Shown one piece after another: positions 59,580-64,000 of a stretch of DNA of 64,000 bases. The notes beneath the pieces were generated by a model. That model saw only the letters and a list, made by a program, of their open reading frames with translations. It did no database searches and was not told the origin of the DNA. Origin of the DNA: Alkalitalea saponilacus (GTDB lineage: Bacteria > Bacteroidota > Bacteroidia > Bacteroidales > Marinilabiliaceae); NCBI RefSeq assembly GCF_900168165.1, contig NZ_FUYV01000008.1:16183-80182 (forward strand), read 5' to 3'. The position numbers and the translations under genes were made by a program. Positions within the stretch are counted from its first letter, which is position 1; the number at the start of each line of letters is the position of its first letter.

Positions 59580-60635
59580 TTATTCAAAAACAGGCACTTT
59601 TACGGTGAAAAACTTTTCATCACTTTCAATGACCAGATCTTTTTCTTCAGCCAAAAACTGAATACGTCGTTTCAGGTTTCTTAAACCTGTATTGGTGGAA
59701 TAGGTTGATAATTTAGGTTGCAAATTATTTGTCACCTTGAGCATGTTTTTTTCAATGCCGATGCGAATTAACAATGGCTCCTCCTTGGTGGCTACATTAT
59801 GCTTAATGGCATTTTCAACCAAAAACTGAAGGCTCAGTGTAGGTACTTTTCTTTTCATGGCGTCCTCAGATACATCGTACGTCACAAGTAAACCACTGCC
59901 CAAACGTTCCTGGTGAATGGCAACATATGATTGTATAAACATGAGCTCATCTTGAAGTGTGACAAGTTTATGCCGGCTACTCATCAAAACATACCGGTAT
60001 ACATCAGTAAAGTTACCTGCAAAACTTAATGCTTTCTCACAGTCATCGGGAATTATCGCCATCAAAGTACTCATGTTGTTGAACAGAAAATGCGGATTCA
60101 GCTGATCCTGTAGTGCAAAATAGTCCAGTTCCAGCTTCTCGCGCTGAAGCCGTTCATTGTCAACAATGAACTTTTTAAGTGTTTCATGATAATTATATCC
60201 AATTAGGCTTATTACATATATAATGGTAAACAGAATTAGAATAGTTACTGCAACATAATGGTCATCTCCGGGTTTATGTCCGGCATGTTCCTCAAATATC
60301 AATCTGGACATATTTCCGGCCATAAATCCAACTACGTTAAGCCATACAACCGAAAAGGTAAATAGTGCAACAACTCTTTTGCGAACCGATGTATGCCAGG
60401 GGTACCTTTTAGATATCAAGGCATCAAAAATAAATATCCCTTCACACAAGCAAATCAGAGTGACAACAACAAAAGCAAATGCCTTAAAAGTTTCAACATT
60501 CAACTTAGCTGATTCATCTCCAACTAAAGTCAATATTAACCATGAGATAAAAACCGAAGCAATTAATTCAATGACAATTCTTCGAAAATCAATATATCGG
60601 GGTTGTACTCCCGGTTTAAAAGTATGTTTAGACAT
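59580..60635 (-). CDS. LytS-type sensor histidine kinase
   Basis: A 351-residue kinase with four membrane helices (about 20-38, 50-72, 88-107 and 127-147) and no large extracytoplasmic domain, then a His_kinase domain with DQLNPHFLFNNMSTL (phospho-acceptor His182), an LVENAIKH N-box and NTGLRNLKRRIQ near the C-terminus. It is intact, in contrast to the TPR protein at 44275-46140. Transcribed with the regulator gene at 58776. Input is unknown; small membrane sensors of this kind often respond to membrane-derived cues or to partners. Confidence 0.92.
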   Translation of the reverse strand: MSKHTFKPGVQPRYIDFRRIVIELIASVFISWLILTLVGDESAKLNVETFKAFAFVVVTLICLCEGIFIFDALISKRYPWHTSVRKRVVALFTFSVVWLNVVGFMAGNMSRLIFEEHAGHKPGDDHYVAVTILILFTIIYVISLIGYNYHETLKKFIVDNERLQREKLELDYFALQDQLNPHFLFNNMSTLMAIIPDDCEKALSFAGNFTDVYRYVLMSSRHKLVTLQDELMFIQSYVAIHQERLGSGLLVTYDVSEDAMKRKVPTLSLQFLVENAIKHNVATKEEPLLIRIGIEKNMLKVTNNLQPKLSTYSTNTGLRNLKRRIQFLAEEKDLVIESDEKFFTVKVPVFE

Positions 60636-60718
60636 GCCTTATTTCTTTGCTGTTTAAAATTACAACAAACACTTCATTAATATGTGTAGAGTCACTGCAA
60701 ATCAGTCACATTTTTTTT

Positions 60719-60769
60719 AAAAAAAAGGAAAGGAGTCACAGGCGCCGTTGCACCCCAACTCCTTTTCCT
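60719..60769 (-). terminator. Orphan intrinsic terminator upstream of the sensor kinase
   Basis: On the minus strand AGGAAAAGGAGT and ACTCCTTTCCT pair (one bulge) around an inner GGTGC-AACG-GCGCC hairpin, followed by eight T. No convincing gene feeds it: the stretch to the right (60770-61179) holds only a 62-codon frame on the same strand (60796-60984). It may end a small RNA or small-protein transcript. Confidence 0.75.
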
Positions 60770-61179
60770 GATCAACCAAACTAGAAAGAAAAATATCATG
60801 TGTTAAGCTTTTGTAAATTCAATACTATCAATGACAAACATAGTCTTAATCCTGACACCATTTTAAAATGAAATACGGAAATAATAAATATGAAGACTGA
60901 AGAATCATTTTCAGGGTTTGAAATGTGTATACTCATTAATTCAGATACATATGCTAATGAATAATATTGGCTCATAAAAGCCAAGCACGTTTTATCCGGC
61001 TCCTATGAAAACAAATTTTTACTCTCTCCATACTCCGGAGAACCAGAAAACAAACTCTATTGCAAATCTACCCAGTGAAGTCTGAGAATTCTTTTTAATT
61101 TTGTTCAACATTACAAATTCGAACCTCAACTACCATTAGGAAAACCTGAATCGATATACCAAAATCTAAAACAGATAAA
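60770..61179. other. Gap upstream of the flavodoxin-family gene
   Basis: No assured gene. A minus-strand open frame at 60796-60984 (62 codons) ends just before the orphan terminator but shows no family likeness, and codon use looks unremarkable. A short stretch ahead of 61180 must contain the promoter of that gene; no exact TAnnTTTG was found. Confidence 0.4.
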
Positions 61180-61758
61180 ATGAAAGTACTGGCTATTAAT
61201 GGAAGTCCCCGAAAAGGTGGAAATACTGAGCTAATGATTCAAGAGGTGTTTAAAACTCTTGAAAAACATGGGGTTGAAACAGAGATTTTTCAGCTTGGCG
61301 GAAAAAAAGTGAATGGCTGCACTGCTTGCGGTAAATGCCGTGAAATGGCAGATGGTAAATGTCATGTTCAGAACGACATCATTAACCAATGCATTGAAAA
61401 AATGCGTGAAGCCGATGGAATTATATTGGGTTCGCCGGTCTATTTTTCAGACATGACTCCAGAGATGAAGGCGTTGATTGATGTTTCCGGGTATGCACTA
61501 AGGGGGTGTGGTAATCCCTTGCGAAGAAAAGTTGGAGCAGCAGTGACCGTAGCCCGCAGAGCGGGCGGAACCAACACTTTTGTTAACATGAACCAGTTTT
61601 TTCTGATTATGGAGATGATCATACCCGGCTCCAGCTACTGGAATGTAGGGTACGGAAAAGATAAGGGAGATGTTCTGAAAGACGAGGAAGCCTTAAAAAC
61701 CATGCAAACACTGGGAGAGAACATGGCGTGGCTGTTGTCAATGGTCAATGGTCAATGA
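61180..61758 (+). CDS. Flavodoxin-family / NADPH-dependent FMN reductase-like protein
   Basis: A 192-residue flavoprotein of the NADPH-dependent FMN reductase (iron-sulfur flavoprotein-like) group. It has the FMN-phosphate-binding loop NGSPRKGGNTEL (6-17), the Cys-rich segment CTACGKCREMADGKC that in the family may hold an iron-sulfur cluster, and GSPVYFSDMTPEMKALIDV. The cluster-type spacing C-x2-C-x2-C is present. Redox partner and substrate are not determined. The last codons, from 61737, are made of GTCAATG heptamers, so the C-terminus ends inside a simple repeat. Confidence 0.86.
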   Translation: MKVLAINGSPRKGGNTELMIQEVFKTLEKHGVETEIFQLGGKKVNGCTACGKCREMADGKCHVQNDIINQCIEKMREADGIILGSPVYFSDMTPEMKALIDVSGYALRGCGNPLRRKVGAAVTVARRAGGTNTFVNMNQFFLIMEMIIPGSSYWNVGYGKDKGDVLKDEEALKTMQTLGENMAWLLSMVNGQ

Positions 61759-61862
61759 CCAGTGACCAGTGACCAGTGACCAGTAAAAAGGTAACTGAAC
61801 ACTGATTACTGATTACTGAACACTGATTACTGATTACTGAACACTGGGAAATGATTACTCAA
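61737..61862. repeat. Heptanucleotide-periodic array bridging two convergent gene ends
   Basis: The sequence reads in 7-base units over about 126 bases: three GTCAATG, then ACCAGTG/A (x4), two irregular units, then a repeating TACTGAT/TACTGAA/CACTGAT pattern, and a last partial unit. It starts inside the flavodoxin-family gene and runs into the stop codon of the S46 peptidase gene. Within the second half a 21-base super-unit (three heptamers) is repeated twice. It is a low-complexity region prone to length change. Confidence 0.85.
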
Positions 61863-64000
61863 CAATCGTCATCTCTTCAATTAAGTGGCCGGCGCCTGCA
61901 AATTTGTCAATGATAAATAGGACATACCTGATGTCTACGTTGATACACTTTTGCAGATCTGGCTCAAAGGCGATGTCGCCGCTCATGGCTTCCCAGTTTC
62001 CGTCAAACGCCAATCCAATTAGCTCGCCATTGCCATTAATGACCGGGCTTCCGGAATTTCCTCCGGTTATGTCGTTGTTGGTAGTGAAATTGACGTACAT
62101 ACGACCATCAGCTGCTGCGTAGCGACCATAATCTCTGTCGCGGTGCAACTGTTTGAGTTTTTCGGGAACGTAAAACTCGAAATTATCTGGATCTTCTTTC
62201 TCCATCACTCCCTCCAATGTGGTGTAATGCTTGTATATGACGGCATCGCGAGGCTCGTAGTCGCCTACGGTTCCGTAACTAAGCCTCATGGTAAAATTGG
62301 CATCGGGATAAAAAACTTTATCAGGTTTCATCTCTTTTAACCCGGCAATGAAAAGCCTGTTGGCTTCGCCCAGTTGACGTTCTGCTATCTGGTTCAGACG
62401 CAATAGCTCACGGTATGTCTCAAAGGTTGAAATGCCAGCCTTGTAAGCAGGGTCGTTGAGCAGTCTTCTTAATCTTGGACGATCCAGGAATGCATTTAAA
62501 TCATCCTGATTCACAAAAAATGATCTGGAGAAGAAATAGGAGGCCATCGCCTCATAATCGCCCTGGTGTCTGCGAGGAATCTCTTTGAAAAACTTCGGAT
62601 GAAATTCTTCCGGGATATTTTCTGCATATTCCCTGAGCATGGCAGCCATCACTCTTTGGTCAAGTGGCGCATGGTAATCGCGGTAAAATTCCTCAGCCAT
62701 ATTCCTTAAGTTTTCAATGGCCGACTGAATCTCCTCTTCATTTCCATCTTTCAGAGCATTTTCAAGTTCACGCGCGCCGGATGCAAACATAAACAATTCA
62801 GTTCCTCTCAACAAAGTTTCACGCATGTAATTGTTTGCTTTGTAGTGGTCGGCTCTGTTTTCATAAGCCTGCTCCAGCAATGATAGTACTGCTCCATATC
62901 TCTCTTTGCGTGATTCATCCTGATTAACCCATTGCGCAAATTCATTCTCTAATTCCCGTTTTTGAACCAAAACATTCAGTTCTTCAAGACCACGATTCAT
63001 CCCAATGCTGTTTTTCCAGTAATTGGAACTTCGCGAGAATTTAGTGGCATATTGAAGACGAACCCGATCACTTTTGGCCATGGCCTCAGCCCATATGTCC
63101 TGTTTAACACCACGCACATCTATCAATGTTTGGTTGAAAATATTCATTCTCTCTTCAATGCCCCATGATGAAAGATATCTCTGTGTGCTACCGGGATATC
63201 CCAATGTCATGGCAAAATCATCTTTTTCATAGCCCTTTATGGAGATGGGCAAATGGTGATCAGGTCGATATGGTACATTGTCGGGACTGAATTCTGCCGG
63301 ATTGCCATCTGCATCGGCATACACCCGGAATAGAGCAAAATCACCGGTGTGGCGTGGCCACATCCAATTGTCGGTGTCATATCCATATTTCCCAATACTG
63401 CTTGGTGGCACACCTACCATACGCACATCATTAAAAACTTCATAAGCCACCATGAAATATTGGTTACCGGCAAAAAAATCACGTATCTGAATTTGATAAC
63501 CACTCTCGTCCTGCTCTGCTTCTGTCAGTTCGTTAATTCTTTCCCGAATGGCAGTCTGCCGTGACTGCTCGTCCATACCCTCTTCCACAACTGAAAAAAC
63601 ATCATCGGTGACATCACGCATCCATTTCATGAAAGTAGCGGTTAGACCGGGAGCATAAAGTTCCTCCTCCAGATTTGCTGCCCAAAAACCATTATCGAGA
63701 TAGTTGTTCTCCAGCGTACTTAACTCCTGAATCTGTCCATAACCACAATGGTGGTTGGTCAGTAAAAGCCCCTTATTACTGATCATTTCGCCGGTACAGC
63801 CGCGACCAAAAATCACGATGGCATCTTTCAGCGACGATTCATTTACGCTGTAAATCTCTTCAGCTGATAATTGAAGCCCCATCTCCTGCATGGTCTCCAT
63901 ATTTAATTTTTCCAGGAGGGGAAGCACCCACATTCCTTCATCGGCTTTGACATTGCCTATGGCAATAATTGCCAGTATTATAAAACCTGTAAATATTTTT
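61855..64000 (-). CDS. S46-family dipeptidyl-peptidase (DPP7/DPP11 type), partial at the window edge
   Basis: A serine dipeptidyl-peptidase of Bacteroidota, periplasmic or surface, that cleaves N-terminal dipeptides. The frame continues from the first in-window ATG (63933) to the edge as a hydrophobic signal peptide (FTGFIILAIIAIGNVKADEGM), so the true start lies just beyond 64000. The catalytic His is in LTNHHCGYGQIQ and the Ser in TGGNSGSPVINGNGE. The residue 18 after that Ser, which sets P1 preference, is Gly (FDGNWEA), the DPP7-type arrangement favouring non-acidic residues over the Arg of DPP11. The C-terminus is complete (EEMTIVE). Confidence 0.95.
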   Translation of the reverse strand, partial: KIFTGFIILAIIAIGNVKADEGMWVLPLLEKLNMETMQEMGLQLSAEEIYSVNESSLKDAIVIFGRGCTGEMISNKGLLLTNHHCGYGQIQELSTLENNYLDNGFWAANLEEELYAPGLTATFMKWMRDVTDDVFSVVEEGMDEQSRQTAIRERINELTEAEQDESGYQIQIRDFFAGNQYFMVAYEVFNDVRMVGVPPSSIGKYGYDTDNWMWPRHTGDFALFRVYADADGNPAEFSPDNVPYRPDHHLPISIKGYEKDDFAMTLGYPGSTQRYLSSWGIEERMNIFNQTLIDVRGVKQDIWAEAMAKSDRVRLQYATKFSRSSNYWKNSIGMNRGLEELNVLVQKRELENEFAQWVNQDESRKERYGAVLSLLEQAYENRADHYKANNYMRETLLRGTELFMFASGARELENALKDGNEEEIQSAIENLRNMAEEFYRDYHAPLDQRVMAAMLREYAENIPEEFHPKFFKEIPRRHQGDYEAMASYFFSRSFFVNQDDLNAFLDRPRLRRLLNDPAYKAGISTFETYRELLRLNQIAERQLGEANRLFIAGLKEMKPDKVFYPDANFTMRLSYGTVGDYEPRDAVIYKHYTTLEGVMEKEDPDNFEFYVPEKLKQLHRDRDYGRYAAADGRMYVNFTTNNDITGGNSGSPVINGNGELIGLAFDGNWEAMSGDIAFEPDLQKCINVDIRYVLFIIDKFAGAGHLIEEMTIVE

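Noticed and set aside
60796-60984. Annotated 62-residue protein gene
   Set aside because: No family resemblance, no RBS and no promoter; the frame may be chance in AT-rich DNA. It is kept only as part of the small-transcript observation.

Overview
The window looks like a chromosomal segment of a Bacteroidota bacterium, probably a marine or anaerobic Bacteroidales/Marinilabiliales-type organism. The placement rests on family content, not on a marker-gene comparison. Supporting signs are a secreted protein with a type IX secretion C-terminal sorting domain, an S46 dipeptidyl-peptidase, a bifunctional fucokinase/GDP-fucose pyrophosphorylase, LytS/LytTR two-component pairs, GH3 lipoproteins, glutaminyl-tRNA synthetase, and several promoters matching the Bacteroidota -7 element TAnnTTTG.

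Bases 1-16.7 kb hold surface polysaccharide cluster 1: a Wzz-type chain-length regulator, WecB and WecC (UDP-ManNAc, then UDP-ManNAcA), a polysaccharide pyruvyl transferase, a MurB-like reductase overlapping it, a flippase, two polymerase/ligase-like membrane proteins, a GT4 glycosyltransferase and a WecG/TagA-type transferase. The logic resembles enterobacterial common antigen synthesis (ManNAcA donor plus a GT26 transferase plus Wzx/Wzy/Wzz), but no initiating phosphoglycosyl transferase is visible. The cluster is broken up by non-coding elements: eleven copies of an imperfect palindrome (ACCACAGAT...ATCTGTGGT), a GxxExxY nuclease-fold gene sitting between copies, a truncated AlbA_2/ATPase-type pseudogene with a nonsense codon, and a two-gene winged-helix/nucleotidyltransferase module. 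That module has its own palindromic operators and is followed by a degraded second copy of the 3' end of the gene that precedes it.

A large CotH-type T9SS-secreted protein (16.8-20.0 kb, minus strand) separates cluster 1 from cluster 2 (20.7-31.2 kb). Cluster 2 has a GT4 enzyme, a PRPP-binding phosphoribosyltransferase and a HAD phosphatase (together a plausible ribofuranose-adding route), a second adjacent Wzz-WecB pair, a flippase, two more GT4 enzymes and a polymerase/ligase-like protein.

From 31.2 kb onward the content is mostly core or housekeeping: a sodium:solute symporter, tRNA-Cys with terminator and a partial tandem duplication, a LytS/LytTR pair, an SRAP (HMCES/YedK) protein, a radical SAM protein, a MurG-like glycosyltransferase, CHAD and DUF3108 proteins, an Ig-like lipoprotein, a TPR histidine-kinase-like protein that has lost its phospho-acceptor motif, tandem GH3 glucosidase lipoproteins, FKP, WaaA (Kdo transferase), GlnS, a second LytS/LytTR pair, a flavodoxin-family reductase, and an S46 peptidase running off the right edge. 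Intergenic regions carry REP-like hairpins (1.7-2.1, 28.5-28.7, 56.2-56.6 kb) and heptanucleotide-periodic arrays (1.36 and 61.74-61.86 kb).
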